A stretch of DNA of 64,000 nt from Qipengyuania gaetbuli (GCF_009827315.1 NZ_WTYF01000003.1:285501-349500), one strand, 5' to 3'; counted from the stretch's first letter, positions 29,135-39,514 are shown. Made by a program: numbers and translations. Notes: generated by a model not told the origin, from the sequence alone.

Positions 29135-31489
29135 CTATCTGAAGCCGAGGTTCTTGAGGCTGAAATAGAGCTGGAAGGTATCGCCGCGTTCTGCGTCGCC
29201 GGCTGACACGTAATCGCGCCGCCACGTCAGGCCCATTTCGAGGCAATCGTCCTGGTAGGCAACGCCCAGGCGCGTTCGGATCGGCTGGAATCCGTCGCTC
29301 GACAGTGTCGGGTCCTCGTCGCGATTGGTGAGGTTGAACACGCCCGATCCGAAGACGGACCAGTAATTGGCGATCGAAACGCGAGCAGCCGCGCGCAATT
29401 CCTCGCGGTCCTGGAGATCTTCCACCGTCGTGATGTCGCGGTTGAGGCGCAGATAGCCGACTTCCATGTAGGTCTTGCTCGACCCGACCGTGGCATCGAG
29501 TTCGTTGCGGCGCACAGCGAGGTTGTCCTTGTCGAGCCGGAACCGGTGGGTGAACTTCACGAAATCGCGGAAACGCAGTTCCGTGCGGCCCACGATGTCG
29601 CTGACACGTTCGGACAGGCCCGTGCCGTCGGGAAAAATCTCGCGGTCGGCGTCGAGGCGGTAGGACTGGCCGAGGGTCGTCTTGATCTCCCAGCCAGGGC
29701 GGCGCAGCTCCCAGTCGAAGCCATAGGTCACGCGCGCGCCGTCCTCGACCCGGTCGTATCCGGGGAAGCGGTTGAGCGCGAAGAGGTTCGAATCTTCGAG
29801 GTCGATCGCGCGCGCATCCTCGTTCGGGATGGCAAGGTTGCGGATCGGGGGCGTGGCGACCAACTGGACGCGGGGAGTGAAGACCTGCGTTCCGCCGAAC
29901 AGTTCGCCGACGAACGGCCATTGCACGTCGATCGCGCCAAGTGCGACGCCGCGTGCCTGCCAGCCCGTATCCCCGCGATAGGAGACTGTCTGGGTCAGGT
30001 CGTTCTGGTCGGAATGGTAGACATCGCCGCGCAGCATGCCGGTGACCGTCACCACCTGACCCATGCCGGTGACTCGCCGCAGGTCCCATTGCGCCTTGGC
30101 AAAGGCGCGCTGCGTATCCTGTCCGATGTCGCGCGTGATGGCGAGCGTATTGGCCTGCAGCAGGACATTGCCGCCCAGCACCGGATCATCGAGCTTGAGC
30201 CGGTAATCGAGCACGGGAAGGGCGATGGGCACCTGCCCCTGGTCCTGGTTCAGCCGCAGCGTCTGCGTGGCCCAGCCGGCCAGCGAGAAATAGGAATTGC
30301 GGTCGATCCGCTCCAGTTCGACCATGGACCGCAAGCGGTCGTCGCGGCTGATGTCGTAGCGGCGCAGGAAGGTCCGGTCGCTGGCGAGCCGGATCGAACT
30401 CGTCAGGCTCCATTCCGGGGTGAACTGGAAAGTCCCGTTGGCAAAGACGTAGCCACGCGCTTCGCTGTCGAAGGATTCATTGCTTCCGGCAGCGGTCAGG
30501 CGGCGGCTGTGCGTGGCATAGCCGGTGATCTGGTAGGCACCCTTGTCGGTCAGGTGGCGCCATTGCGCGGAAACCATGGGCGGCGCTTCGGTGAAGACAT
30601 AGCCCGAAACCGTCAGGTCCTTGTTGTCGTCGAAGCGGATGTAATAGCTGCCCGAAACCTCGACGCCGTTGCTTTCCGAAATCCGCAGGTCGGGCACCAG
30701 GAAACCGCTGACTGCTCCGCCATCGGTGCGGATGGCAAGGCCCGGAAGCGGCAGCAGCCGGGCACCGAACAGCTCGAGGTAGGCGCCCCTGAACCGGACT
30801 TGCGAATCGGCGGGGTCATAAATCACCCGCTCGGCAGTGATGCGCCAGCTGGGCTCTTTCGGGCAGCCGTCCGGCGATACCACTGCGCAGGCGCTATAGG
30901 CGGCCTGCTCGAGCGAGATGGTACCGTCGGTCTCGCCAATCCCGCGATTGGCGGCAAGCCGGCCGCCCTGGCGCAGGGCCAGGAGCAGGTTCTCCAGCGC
31001 GCCGGCTTCGAACTCGTCGGTCAACTCGACCTGGTCGGCGAAAAGCTGGTTGCCGTTGTCGTCGACGAAGCGGACGTTGCCGGACGCGACGATGACGCCG
31101 GTGCGCCTGCTCCAGCTGACGCTGTCCGCGCGCACCGATCGCTCGCCCGAACGAAGCACCACATTGCCTTCGGCCGTGACGATTTCCGCGTCGGCATCAT
31201 AGCTGAGGATATCGGACGCAAAGGCGATCTGCCGTTCGCCCGCCTCGTTGAATTCGGGGCCGGGAGGCGGATCGAGCTCGCTGGCCGGATCGAGCAGATC
31301 TACCTCGCGGCCGAGCGGCGGCGGCAGGTCGCTCGGCGCTTCGCCCTGCGGCTCCTCGATGGTGCCGGTTCCGGTCGCTGCTCCGTCCTGCGCAGCCAGC
31401 GGCGCTGCTGCCATGAGCGCAAGAAGGCCCGCACCTGTCCCCAGGGCGTGCAAAAGGGCAGGGCGCGAAGTCCGGGGGTGCTGGCGCAT
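29135..31489 (-). CDS. lptD: LPS-assembly protein LptD
   Basis: Outer-membrane barrel that inserts lipopolysaccharide into the outer leaflet with LptE. 784 aa from ATG 31489, which gives a signal peptide ending at PLAAQ; the longer open frame upstream is antisense to pepA. A Pro/Glu-rich linker is followed by the periplasmic LptD N-domain (QIAFASDILSYDADAEIVTAEGNVVLR) and the large barrel. The region before surA is 145 bases with no gene seen. Confidence 0.95.
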   Translation of the reverse strand: MRQHPRTSRPALLHALGTGAGLLALMAAAPLAAQDGAATGTGTIEEPQGEAPSDLPPPLGREVDLLDPASELDPPPGPEFNEAGERQIAFASDILSYDADAEIVTAEGNVVLRSGERSVRADSVSWSRRTGVIVASGNVRFVDDNGNQLFADQVELTDEFEAGALENLLLALRQGGRLAANRGIGETDGTISLEQAAYSACAVVSPDGCPKEPSWRITAERVIYDPADSQVRFRGAYLELFGARLLPLPGLAIRTDGGAVSGFLVPDLRISESNGVEVSGSYYIRFDDNKDLTVSGYVFTEAPPMVSAQWRHLTDKGAYQITGYATHSRRLTAAGSNESFDSEARGYVFANGTFQFTPEWSLTSSIRLASDRTFLRRYDISRDDRLRSMVELERIDRNSYFSLAGWATQTLRLNQDQGQVPIALPVLDYRLKLDDPVLGGNVLLQANTLAITRDIGQDTQRAFAKAQWDLRRVTGMGQVVTVTGMLRGDVYHSDQNDLTQTVSYRGDTGWQARGVALGAIDVQWPFVGELFGGTQVFTPRVQLVATPPIRNLAIPNEDARAIDLEDSNLFALNRFPGYDRVEDGARVTYGFDWELRRPGWEIKTTLGQSYRLDADREIFPDGTGLSERVSDIVGRTELRFRDFVKFTHRFRLDKDNLAVRRNELDATVGSSKTYMEVGYLRLNRDITTVEDLQDREELRAAARVSIANYWSVFGSGVFNLTNRDEDPTLSSDGFQPIRTRLGVAYQDDCLEMGLTWRRDYVSAGDAERGDTFQLYFSLKNLGFR

Positions 31490-31589
31490 GGCTTGCCTAT
31501 CGCACCGCCCACGCCTAATCGCAATCGCCATCCTTGGCGGCCCGGCAGCGAGCGAAAGGGCCGCTTCAGACAGAATTCCGGGAGTTTCC

Positions 31590-33050
31590 ATGCACATCCA
31601 GTTCAGCCAGACCCTACCGCAAGCGGCGCGCCTCATTGCGCATGTCGTCGACAAGGGCAAGCTTCCCTCGTCGCTGCCTGCCGCAATGCGTGCCGGCGCG
31701 GACGCCGCGCGGTTCAAGGGCAATACCGGCCAGACCTTCGATGGTTTCATCGAAACCGCAGACGGCGCTGCACGGCTGGCGCTGGCCGGTTCGGGCGAGG
31801 CATCGGACGATGCACGTCTCGCCAACCTCGAAAAAGCGGGTGCTGCTCTTGCGGCGAAATACCAGTGCAGCGGCGACGAGGAACTGGTGCTCGACGTGAC
31901 CGAGAACCGCCTCTCGGCCGAAGAAGTCGGCCATGTCCTGCTGGGCCTGCGCCTGCGCAACTGGCGCTACGACATCTACCGCACGAAAATGAAGGACGAC
32001 CAGAAGGTCACTCTGAAGAAGGTGACCGTCGTCGGCGCACCCGACGATGCCGACACAGCGTGGAACGAGCTGACGGCGCTTGCCGAAGGCGTCGAGTTCA
32101 CGCGCGAGTTGGTGACCGAACCGGCCAACATCATCTACCCAGAAACCTTCGTCGAACGTTGCAAGCAGCGCTTCGCGGGCACCGGCGCGGAACTGATCGT
32201 GCTCGACGAAAAGCAGATGGAAGAGCTCGGCATGGGTTCGCTGCTCGGCGTCGGCCAGGGCTCGGTACGCGAATCGCGCATCCTCGCCATCCGCTGGAAC
32301 GGCGGCGAGCCGGGCGAGCGCCCGGTGGCTTTTGTCGGCAAGGGCGTGACCTTCGACACCGGCGGTATCTCGATCAAGCCGGGGCCGGGCATGGAAGACA
32401 TGAAGTGGGACATGGGCGGTGCCGGCGCGGTTGCGGGCGGCATGCTCGCCCTCGTCAAACGCAAGGCCAAGGCCAATGTCGTAGGCGTCATGGGTCTCGT
32501 CGAGAACATGCCCGACGGCAATGCGCAGCGCCCGGGCGACGTCGTCACCTCGATGAGCGGACAGACCATCGAAGTGCTCAACACCGATGCCGAAGGCCGC
32601 CTGGTGCTAGCCGACGCGCTGCACTGGACGCAGCAGGAATTCGAGCCGAGCCGCATCGTCGATTTCGCCACGCTGACTGGCGCAATCATCATCTCGCTCG
32701 GCAATGAATATGCCGGCCTCTTCTCGAATGACGACAGCCTTGCCAAGGACCTCATCGAGGCGGGCGAGGCGACCGGCGACACCATGTGGCGGATGCCGCT
32801 GGGCAAGGCCTATGACAAGCTGATCGACAGCCCGATCGCCGACATGAAGAACATCGGCGGCAAGGGTGCAGGCTCGATCACCGCGGCGCAGTTCCTGCAG
32901 CGCTTCATCGCCGACGACACGCCCTGGGCGCACATCGACATCGCCGGCAAGGCATGGTCGGACAAGCCGGGCCGGACCTGGGGCAAGGGCGCAACGGGTT
33001 ACGGCGTGCGCCTGATCGACCGGCTGGTTTCGGAAACCGTCGAAGGCTGA
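31590..33050 (+). CDS. pepA: Leucyl aminopeptidase (M17)
   Basis: A 486-residue cytosolic zinc aminopeptidase (in some bacteria also a DNA-binding Xer cofactor). The family signature [14 protein letters not shown] is present, with metal and catalytic residues in [17 protein letters not shown] and [11 protein letters not shown]. The start at 31590 has GGGAG 5 bases upstream. It is divergent from lptD and is followed by a DUF2256 gene and holC, the PepA-HolC pairing being common in Gram-negative bacteria. Confidence 0.95.
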   Translation: MHIQFSQTLPQAARLIAHVVDKGKLPSSLPAAMRAGADAARFKGNTGQTFDGFIETADGAARLALAGSGEASDDARLANLEKAGAALAAKYQCSGDEELVLDVTENRLSAEEVGHVLLGLRLRNWRYDIYRTKMKDDQKVTLKKVTVVGAPDDADTAWNELTALAEGVEFTRELVTEPANIIYPETFVERCKQRFAGTGAELIVLDEKQMEELGMGSLLGVGQGSVRESRILAIRWNGGEPGERPVAFVGKGVTFDTGGISIKPGPGMEDMKWDMGGAGAVAGGMLALVKRKAKANVVGVMGLVENMPDGNAQRPGDVVTSMSGQTIEVLNTDAEGRLVLADALHWTQQEFEPSRIVDFATLTGAIIISLGNEYAGLFSNDDSLAKDLIEAGEATGDTMWRMPLGKAYDKLIDSPIADMKNIGGKGAGSITAAQFLQRFIADDTPWAHIDIAGKAWSDKPGRTWGKGATGYGVRLIDRLVSETVEG

Positions 33051-33075
33051 TCGAAAGGGCGATCCCATTCCCAAG

Positions 33076-33222
33076 ATGCGCCGAAAGGGAGACCTGCCGA
33101 CCAAGGTCTGCGAGGCCTGCGGGCTCCTTTTCGCCTGGCGCAAGAAATGGGAACGGGACTGGGACAATGTCCGGTACTGTTCGGAACGGTGCCGACGCAG
33201 CAAGGGCAAGGCCAGCGCATGA
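33076..33222 (+). CDS. DUF2256 small zinc-finger-like protein
   Basis: A 48-residue basic protein: [19 protein letters not shown], then [21 protein letters not shown]. Cys12, Cys15, Cys35 and Cys39 form a likely zinc site, matching DUF2256. Its stop overlaps the holC start (ATGA), so it belongs to the pepA-holC unit. Ribosome binding site weak. From memory, DUF2256 genes often stand beside photolyase/cryptochrome genes; here the photolyase is about 26 kb away. Confidence 0.85.
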   Translation: MRRKGDLPTKVCEACGLLFAWRKKWERDWDNVRYCSERCRRSKGKASA

Positions 33223-33662
33223 CCCGGGTGGATTTCTACCAGCTCAGCCGTGATCCCGTCGACGTGACGGTGGTCAAATTGGCGGGCAAGGTCATGCAGG
33301 CCGGTGAACGGCTGCTGGTAGTCGCCGCGGATCCCGCGCTGCGCGAAAGGCTGGGTAACGCCTTGTGGGCGAAGGGCGGCGGCACTTTCTTCGCCAATGG
33401 CCCGGCCGATGCGCCCCATGCCGCGCGCCAGCCGATCCTCGTGTCCGACGGCTGTGCGGCGCCGAACGAAGCCTCCATCGCGATCCTCGCCGACGGTGTC
33501 TGGCGGGAAGAGGCGAGTGCTTTTTCGCGCGTCATGCTGCTGTTCGACGAGGCCGCGACAGAAGCGGCGCGCAATCTCTGGCGCGACCTTGCCCCGCGCG
33601 AGGATATCGACAACCGGATCTTCAAGCAGACCCCCGAAGGCGGCTGGCGCGAGGGGCGCTGA
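33219..33662 (+). CDS. holC: DNA polymerase III chi subunit
   Basis: A 147-residue clamp-loader accessory subunit that links the polymerase to single-strand binding protein. Start [13 protein letters not shown] is the family start and overlaps the previous stop by four bases. Conserved segments: [34 protein letters not shown] and [17 protein letters not shown]. Confidence 0.92.
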   Translation: MTRVDFYQLSRDPVDVTVVKLAGKVMQAGERLLVVAADPALRERLGNALWAKGGGTFFANGPADAPHAARQPILVSDGCAAPNEASIAILADGVWREEASAFSRVMLLFDEAATEAARNLWRDLAPREDIDNRIFKQTPEGGWREGR

Positions 33663-33704
33663 GGCGCGCAGGAACACAAGCGCCTCCCGCCCGTCATCAG
33701 GTGT

Positions 33705-34226
33705 ATGGGGCGTTTCCTGATACCTGCGACAATCGTTGCCATGCTGATCTCCGCTTGTGAGAGCAGGGATAGTGCTCCGCGCGCAGAGGAAGACCCTTCC
33801 GCTGTGGCGGATGCCAGCGGAAGCTACACGGTCGACCGCAAGACGGGCGAGGTCCGCGCCACGCACACCGATGCCGAGGGAGTGACCACGACCCTTGCTT
33901 CAGGCGAAAGGGTCGATCCGGGACTTCCTGCACCCTTCACACTACCGCGCGGTGCGACGGTCATTCGCGCAACCCGCGTCGAGCAGGGCAAGGGCAGGCT
34001 GGTCACGGTCGAATTCACCAGCGACATGGGAGTGGCGGAACTGGCGGACTTCTACCGTAAACTCGCGAAGTCGAGTGGTTTCGATCTCACGTCCGACTTT
34101 CCCGGAGAGTCAGGCGCAATCCTCGCCGGACGCAAAACGGCAGGCGCAATGACGTTTACGCTCCAGGCCAAGCCGCAGGATTCGGGGACCGATGCGCAGA
34201 TCACCGTCGGGCAGGGCATCGGCTAA
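33705..34226 (+). CDS. Hypothetical lipoprotein
   Basis: A 173-residue protein with a short signal sequence and lipobox (MLISAC, Cys18), followed by an Asp/Ala-rich linker. A conserved-looking domain follows (LPRGATVIRATRVEQGKGRLVTVEFTSDM, then VAELADFYRKLAKSSGFDLTSDFP). No catalytic motif is seen and no family is recognised with certainty. It lies 42 bases after holC. Confidence 0.75.
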   Translation: MGRFLIPATIVAMLISACESRDSAPRAEEDPSAVADASGSYTVDRKTGEVRATHTDAEGVTTTLASGERVDPGLPAPFTLPRGATVIRATRVEQGKGRLVTVEFTSDMGVAELADFYRKLAKSSGFDLTSDFPGESGAILAGRKTAGAMTFTLQAKPQDSGTDAQITVGQGIG

Positions 34227-34313
34227 CAAGCTTGCCCGCGCGCCCTCCCGGCGCTAGGGGCGCGCGCGAGAACTCTCTCCCCCATAAAAGACACTTCGCA
34301 AGGAACACACATC

Positions 34314-34736
34314 ATGGCGGTTACCCGCACCTTTTCGATCATCAAGCCCGATGCCACCCGCCGCAACCTGACCGGCGCGGTCACCAAGATGCTGGAAGAC
34401 GCCGGCCTGCGCGTCGTTGCTTCCAAGCGCATCCACATGACCCGCGAACAGGCCGAAGGCTTCTACGCGGTCCACAAGGAACGCCCCTTCTTCGGTGAAC
34501 TGGTCGACTTCATGATTTCGGGTCCGGTCGTCGTGCAGGTCCTCGAAGGCGAAGACGCCGTGAAGCGCAACCGCGACGTGATGGGCGCCACCAACCCGGC
34601 CGATGCCGACGAAGGTACCATCCGCAAAACCTATGCCGAATCGATCGAAGCGAACTCGGTCCACGGTTCGGACAGCGACGAAAACGCCAAGATCGAAATC
34701 GACTTCTTCTTCAATGAAGACGAAATCGTCGGCTAA
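34314..34736 (+). CDS. ndk: Nucleoside diphosphate kinase
   Basis: Balances nucleoside triphosphate pools by phosphate transfer through a phospho-histidine. 140 aa; the catalytic His is H117 in [10 protein letters not shown], and [17 protein letters not shown] at the start and [19 protein letters not shown] (86-104) are diagnostic. AAGGAA lies 9 bases upstream of the ATG. Confidence 0.98.
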   Translation: MAVTRTFSIIKPDATRRNLTGAVTKMLEDAGLRVVASKRIHMTREQAEGFYAVHKERPFFGELVDFMISGPVVVQVLEGEDAVKRNRDVMGATNPADADEGTIRKTYAESIEANSVHGSDSDENAKIEIDFFFNEDEIVG

Positions 34737-34787
34737 CATTTGTTGGCTTTCGGGGAGATCATCCTCGGGGACTCTGACGAGTTAGGT

Positions 34788-34821
34788 AACGGGCGCATCC
34801 TCTGGTAGGATTGCGCCCGTT
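34788..34821 (+). terminator. Hairpin after ndk, abutting the next start codon
   Basis: AACGGGCGCA (34788-34797) pairs with TGCGCCCGTT (34812-34821), extended by TCCT/AGGA with one bulged base. There is no T-run. The 3' arm ends exactly before the ATG at 34822, so the structure either stops ndk transcripts or hides the translation start of the next gene. Confidence 0.55.
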
Positions 34822-35262
34822 ATGGTTCCCGCGATTCTCCCCTCTACCCGGGAGCGCAGGCGTCACGTGCGCGCTGTGCAAAGCTTTCGGGATGCCCTCA
34901 ACCGGCGAGACATGGATGCCGTGCGCAACCATGTGGCGCCGGATATCGTGGTGTGCGACCAGTCAGGACACCGGATCGAGGGGCGGGAGCGGTACCTCGC
35001 CATGCAGGATTCATTTCTGAAAGCGGCGGGGTATCCGACCATCATTCTGGACTCGGTCGAACCCAATCGGGACGAGGTCCTTGTACGGGGTCATGTCGAG
35101 GGCGGGGATCAGCGCGTGAACGGCACCATCATGTGGCGCGTCAGCTTCGAAGGGCAGTCCATTTCTCAGATCGAGATCACGCGGAATGCCGACGGTATCA
35201 GCCTGCCGCGTTTCGCATCGGTATTCCGGAAGAGGGAAGAGCGGGTGACCAGCTTCGCCTGA
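34822..35262 (+). CDS. NTF2/SnoaL-like fold protein
   Basis: A 146-residue protein with a SnoaL/NTF2-like core: AVQSFRDALNRRDMDAVRNHVAPDIVVCDQSGHRIEGRERYLAMQ, then alternating strands. Such domains serve as isomerases, hydrolases or binding modules; no function can be given. The ATG at 34822 has no free ribosome binding site because it is flush with a hairpin. An in-frame GTG at 34867 with GCAGG about 6 bases upstream may be the true start and would still keep the whole fold (131 aa). Confidence 0.7.
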   Translation: MVPAILPSTRERRRHVRAVQSFRDALNRRDMDAVRNHVAPDIVVCDQSGHRIEGRERYLAMQDSFLKAAGYPTIILDSVEPNRDEVLVRGHVEGGDQRVNGTIMWRVSFEGQSISQIEITRNADGISLPRFASVFRKREERVTSFA

Positions 35263-35277
35263 CGGCTGATAGTGACC

Positions 35278-35484
35278 CTATCGGGCGTCGTCGCCATCCC
35301 GAGCTGCCATCCACCGCTTTACGAGAAAACGCAGCGCGTGCGCGCCGGCGAACGCACCCGCGACGACTAGCACGGCCTGCAGCGGGTTCACTTCTTCCTC
35401 GAAACCGGCATCGCCCTTGACCGCGATCATCACCAGCGCAGCTGCGGCGAGAATGAAGAAGAGGTAGGGGGTAATACGCTGCAT
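35278..35484 (-). CDS. Small hypothetical membrane protein downstream of purN
   Basis: A 68-residue protein with two membrane segments (about 5-22 and 34-54) separated by a short acidic loop. The start ATG shares one base with the purN stop (TGATG), so translation is coupled to the purine genes. No named family. Confidence 0.7.
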   Translation of the reverse strand: MQRITPYLFFILAAAALVMIAVKGDAGFEEEVNPLQAVLVVAGAFAGAHALRFLVKRWMAARDGDDAR

Positions 35485-36449
35485 CAGAAATCCTCTGCCG
35501 CGTTGATCAGCTTCGCCAGCCGCGCAGGGGCTACGCTGCGCCAGCTGCGTTCGAGCCATTCGGCAACGTGGTCCCAGTCGATACCCGGCCGGTTGAGGAT
35601 CACCCCTATCCAGCCGCTCGCACCGTAATAGGCCGGTTTGAAATAGGCATGGGGCTGGGCTTCGACGAGATCGAGCAGTTCATCCATGCTGCCCGTTTTC
35701 ACCAGCAGCGCGATGTGTTCGGAGCCGTGGTGCTGGTCGTTGAAATAGGCGAAATACTTGCCCGACTTCTCGCTGCCCGCACGCCAGCCGGGCGAACCAT
35801 GGCTTTCGCGCTCGTGTGCCTCGGGCAAGGAGAGTGCGAGGGCGCGGACCTTTTCCAGAAGATAACCAGGATCGCTTCCGCGCGAGACGTAATCGGACAG
35901 GACGCGCGGGTAGAGCTGGTGCTCGGCGAAGCGGACCCGTTCCGCGAGGCTGTCCGCCGTCTCGCCAGCACGTATCGCGACGGGCAGGCTGCCCAGCACT
36001 TCGCCTGCGTCGAGTTCCTCGGTCACCAGATGGACCGACACGCCGCCATGGCTGTCACCGGCCTCGATCGCGCGCGCATGGGTGTCGAGACCGGGATATT
36101 TCGGGAGCAGCGAAGGGTGGATGTTCAGCATCCGTCCTTGCCAGCGGGACACGAATTCGGGGCTGAGTATCCGCATGTATCCGGCGAGAACGATATATTG
36201 CGCCCCGGCTTCCTTGGCAGCCGCTTCCATCGCGGCATCATGGTCTGCACGGGTCCTGCCCTTGTGCGAAAGGGCAAAAGTCGGCACGCCCTCGGCCGAG
36301 GCAAGCGTAAGCCCTTCCGCATCGGGATCATTGGCCGCGACGAGGCAGACCTCGTAGGTACTGTCCGGCAGCAGGCTAGCATAGAGCAACGCGGCCATGT
36401 TGCTGCCGCGCCCTGAGATGAAAATCGCGACCTTCGCCTTGTCAGCCAA
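35484..36449 (-). CDS. purN: Phosphoribosylglycinamide formyltransferase fused to a MmcQ/YjbR domain
   Basis: A 321-residue fusion. Residues 1-190 are PurN, which formylates GAR with 10-formyl-THF in purine synthesis: ISGRGSN (11-17), catalytic N109 and H111 in NIHPS, and D147 in LDAGE. Residues about 200-318 are a complete MmcQ/YjbR (DUF419) domain: [38 protein letters not shown] and [11 protein letters not shown]. Usual PurN is about 200-215 aa. The start appears to be TTG at 36449, preceded by GGGAGG and overlapping the purM end by eight bases. The linker is only about 10 residues. Confidence 0.9.
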   Translation of the reverse strand: MADKAKVAIFISGRGSNMAALLYASLLPDSTYEVCLVAANDPDAEGLTLASAEGVPTFALSHKGRTRADHDAAMEAAAKEAGAQYIVLAGYMRILSPEFVSRWQGRMLNIHPSLLPKYPGLDTHARAIEAGDSHGGVSVHLVTEELDAGEVLGSLPVAIRAGETADSLAERVRFAEHQLYPRVLSDYVSRGSDPGYLLEKVRALALSLPEAHERESHGSPGWRAGSEKSGKYFAYFNDQHHGSEHIALLVKTGSMDELLDLVEAQPHAYFKPAYYGASGWIGVILNRPGIDWDHVAEWLERSWRSVAPARLAKLINAAEDF

Positions 36450-37539
36450 GGTGCAGGGCCTCCCAGTCGGACTTGCCGGACCAGGTGCCCTGCGACCCGC
36501 GCACGGTGCAGCCCTTCTGGCCTTCGACGATGCGGCCAACCGCGAACACAGTCTCGCCGGCCTCTTCGAGGCGCGAGCGGACGATTTCGACATTGGCCGG
36601 ATCAACCGCCAGCACCATTCCGACGCCGCAGTTGAAAGTGCGCGCCATTTCGGCCGGCTCTATATTCCCCTGTGCTTGCAGGAAAGCCATCAGCCCGGGC
36701 TGTTTCCAGCCGTCGGCATCGACTTCGGCGTGGGCACCTGCGGGCAGGACGCGCGGGATATTTTCCAGCAGGCCGCCACCGGTGATGTGCGCCATCGCGT
36801 CGACTAGCCCGTCGCGCACGATCGGAAGCAGTGTCTTCACGTAGATTCGGGTCGGCTCGAGCAGTGTCTCGGCCAGCAAGCGGTCCTGGTCGAACAGGGC
36901 AGGGCGGTCGAGCTTCCAGCCTTTGTCGGCCGCAAGGCGGCGAACCAGCGAGAAGCCGTTCGAATGGACACCCGAACTGGCGAGCCCGAGCAAGATGTGG
37001 CCGGGTGCCACGCGCTCGCCCGTCAGCTGTTCGCCGCGTTCCACCGCGCCGACGCAAAAACCGGCAAGGTCGTAGTCACCTGCCGCGTACATCCCCGGCA
37101 TTTCGGCGGTCTCGCCGCCGATCAGCGCGCAGCCGGCCTGTTTGCAGCCTTCGGCGATGCCCGCGATGACGCGTTCGGCAATGCCGTTCTCCAGCTTGCC
37201 GGTGGCGAAATAGTCGAGGAAGAACAGCGGCTCTGCACCCTGCACGATCAAATCGTTCACGCACATTGCGACGAGATCGATGCCGACCGTGTCATGCCCG
37301 TTCGTATCGATCGCCAGCTTCAGCTTGGTGCCCACACCGTCATTGCCGGCAACCAGCAAGGGATCCTTGTACCCGGCCGCCTTGGGGTCGAAAAAACCCC
37401 CGAACCCGCCGATTTCGCCGTCTGCGCCGGGGCGCATTGTCGACTTCACCAAGGGGCCGATCGCCTTGACGAGCGCATTGCCCGCATCGATCGAAACGCC
37501 GGCTTGTTCGTAGGTATAGGACTGGTTGTCGCTGCTCAT
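36442..37539 (-). CDS. purM: Phosphoribosylformylglycinamidine cyclo-ligase
   Basis: AIR synthetase of purine synthesis. 365 aa from ATG 37539 with AAGGGGG upstream. Motifs: [15 protein letters not shown], the ATP-site [23 protein letters not shown] and [14 protein letters not shown]. The first gene of the purM-purN unit; divergent from the DUF2066-like gene, as in pseudomonads. Confidence 0.96.
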   Translation of the reverse strand: MSSDNQSYTYEQAGVSIDAGNALVKAIGPLVKSTMRPGADGEIGGFGGFFDPKAAGYKDPLLVAGNDGVGTKLKLAIDTNGHDTVGIDLVAMCVNDLIVQGAEPLFFLDYFATGKLENGIAERVIAGIAEGCKQAGCALIGGETAEMPGMYAAGDYDLAGFCVGAVERGEQLTGERVAPGHILLGLASSGVHSNGFSLVRRLAADKGWKLDRPALFDQDRLLAETLLEPTRIYVKTLLPIVRDGLVDAMAHITGGGLLENIPRVLPAGAHAEVDADGWKQPGLMAFLQAQGNIEPAEMARTFNCGVGMVLAVDPANVEIVRSRLEEAGETVFAVGRIVEGQKGCTVRGSQGTWSGKSDWEALHLG

Positions 37540-37608
37540 GTTTGCCCCCTTGCGCATTCGCGCTTGGATTTCCAGAAGCGATTGGGCAAAAGGCGCGCTG
37601 TTTTCCCC

Positions 37609-38880
37609 ATGCGGCACCTTTTTTCCCTTTCCCGACCCAAGCGCCTCGCGCTCGTTGCATCCGGCCTGGCCATGGCTGGCGGTGCCGGCTGGCTTGCGCT
37701 CGCCCAAGTGGGCGGCGAGCGCGGTATCGCGCCGATCGCTGCTTCCAGCGACATAGAGGTTCTTGGCATCGAGGTCGATGTGAAGGCCGATACGGGCCTC
37801 GAAGCGCGCGACAAGGCATGGGTGGAGGCGCAGGTGAAGGCCTGGGAAAAGATCGACGGGCCCAAGCTACCGGATTCGGAAATCGCCAGCCTCGTCTCCG
37901 CCATCGTGGTTCAGCGTGAACGCCTTGGCCCCAAGCGCTACATTGCGACGCTGGGCGTGGTCTTCGACCGAGCTCGGGCTTCGCGTTACCTCGGTACGGA
38001 GGGGCAGGCCCAGCGCAGTGCGCCGATGCTGCTGCTGCCGGTCACCATGTCCGGCGGCACGGCCATGGTCTACGAGCAGCGCAATCCTTGGCAGCGCGCC
38101 TGGGCCGAGTACCAGGCCGGGGCGAGCCGTATAAACTACGTCCGTCCCGCCGGTGCAGGCGGCGATTCGCTGCTGCTGACCTATGGCCAGACCGGCCGCC
38201 GCAGCCGCGTGTGGTGGCGTGATATCCTCGACGATTTCGGGGCGGCCGACGTGCTGATCCCGATCGCGGACCTTCATTACACCTTCCCCGGCGGGCCGGT
38301 GGAAGGGCGCTTCACGGCGCGGCACGGCCCGGACAGCGAATTCCTCGCTTCGTTCGAACTGCGCGCGGACAGTCCCGAACAGCTACCCCAGATGCTTGCG
38401 CAGGCGGTTACGCGCTTCGATGCAATCTTTGCCCGCGCGCTGGCCGACGGCACGCTGAAGCCCGACCCGACGCTCAATATCGGCATGGGCGACCTCGATC
38501 CGCGCATCGCGCGTCTCGTCGAACTCGGCCGCCGCCTGAAGGCGCAGGATGCCGTAGCCGAGCAGCGAAGCGAGGTTCCGACTGAAGAAAGCGATGGCAC
38601 CATCACCGCCGCGCCGATCAACACGCCCCCGCCGGAAGGGTCCGTTGCACTCTACACCGTGCAGGTGGTCACACCCGACGCGCCTTCGTTCGACGATGCC
38701 ATGGCGGGTATCCGCGGAGGCAACGGGGTTCGCGCCATCGGCGTGCGCAGCACCGCTATCGGCGGCACCACCGTCCTCACTGTCAGCTACGCCGGATCGA
38801 TCGGCCAGCTGGCGCAGGCCCTTCGCGACCGCGGTTTCACGGTCCGACAGGGGAGCAACGCGCTGCTAATCAGCCGTTGA
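37609..38880 (+). CDS. DUF2066-like secreted protein
   Basis: A 423-residue protein with an N-terminal membrane anchor or signal (about 12-33), then a domain with [59 protein letters not shown]. Further on are SAPMLLLPV and a Pro-rich linker near residue 340 before a final alpha/beta module. The layout and position between purM and hda match DUF2066 proteins of gammaproteobacteria. Function unknown. Confidence 0.75.
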   Translation: MRHLFSLSRPKRLALVASGLAMAGGAGWLALAQVGGERGIAPIAASSDIEVLGIEVDVKADTGLEARDKAWVEAQVKAWEKIDGPKLPDSEIASLVSAIVVQRERLGPKRYIATLGVVFDRARASRYLGTEGQAQRSAPMLLLPVTMSGGTAMVYEQRNPWQRAWAEYQAGASRINYVRPAGAGGDSLLLTYGQTGRRSRVWWRDILDDFGAADVLIPIADLHYTFPGGPVEGRFTARHGPDSEFLASFELRADSPEQLPQMLAQAVTRFDAIFARALADGTLKPDPTLNIGMGDLDPRIARLVELGRRLKAQDAVAEQRSEVPTEESDGTITAAPINTPPPEGSVALYTVQVVTPDAPSFDDAMAGIRGGNGVRAIGVRSTAIGGTTVLTVSYAGSIGQLAQALRDRGFTVRQGSNALLISR

Positions 38881-38896
38881 TGGACCGGGTTTTCGC

Positions 38897-39514
38897 ATGG
38901 CCCAGTCGCAAATCGCCCTTCCGCTCCTGCACCCCCGTTCCGGTGAGCCCGAACGCATAGTGATCGGTGCCGGCAATCGTTCGGTTGCCGAGGCACTTGC
39001 TAGGGCGGAGGACTGGCCCTTCCGCACTGCCGTGCTTGCCGGGCCGCCACGGTCGGGCAAGTCGCTCTTCGCCCGCTGGTTCGCCTCGCACACCGGCGGC
39101 GGGGCAATCGACGATGCGCAGGGCCGCGACGAGACCGAGATATTCCACGCCTGGAACCGCGCACAGGAGGACGGTTACCCCCTGCTGCTGACGGTGGGAG
39201 AGGGCGGTTGGGACATTGCCCTGCCGGACCTGCGCAGCCGCATGGGCGCTGCCCTGCAGCTCGAGATCGGTCCGCCCGACGATGAAATGGCCGCCGAACT
39301 CATCCTCAGCCAGGCTGCCCAGCGCGGCCTCTCGCTGGGCGAGGGTGCACCTGCCTATCTCGTCCCGCGCATGGAGCGGTCTTACGCGGCAATCGAGCGG
39401 ATCGTGGCCGAGATCGATCGTCTGAGCCTTGAACGGATGGCGCCCGCCACCATGTCGATATGGCGCGATGCGCTGGAAGCCGTGCAAGGCCCCGAGCAGG
39501 GCCGCTTGCTTTAA
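38897..39514 (+). CDS. hdaA: DnaA-inactivating protein HdaA
   Basis: A 205-residue DnaA-related AAA+ protein that, with the sliding clamp, promotes hydrolysis of DnaA-ATP after initiation. The N-terminal clamp-binding motif QIALPL is at 5-10, and a P-loop-like GPPRSGKS at 49-56. It lacks the DNA-binding domain of DnaA, as expected. It follows the DUF2066-like gene by 16 bases. Confidence 0.88.
   Translation: MAQSQIALPLLHPRSGEPERIVIGAGNRSVAEALARAEDWPFRTAVLAGPPRSGKSLFARWFASHTGGGAIDDAQGRDETEIFHAWNRAQEDGYPLLLTVGEGGWDIALPDLRSRMGAALQLEIGPPDDEMAAELILSQAAQRGLSLGEGAPAYLVPRMERSYAAIERIVAEIDRLSLERMAPATMSIWRDALEAVQGPEQGRLL

Noticed and set aside
31490-31960. An N-terminal extension of 157 residues on LptD
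   Set aside because: It is antisense to pepA and rich in Arg/Ser/Ala; the ATG at 31489 gives a correct signal peptide.
29546-32707. A 1053-codon open frame antisense to lptD running into pepA in the wrong frame
   Set aside because: lptD and pepA both have complete domain structure, signal peptide or start signals; the long frame has none.
36964-37608. A 215-residue extension before the DUF2066-like protein
   Set aside because: It is antisense to purM. The ATG at 37609 gives a proper N-terminal hydrophobic segment.
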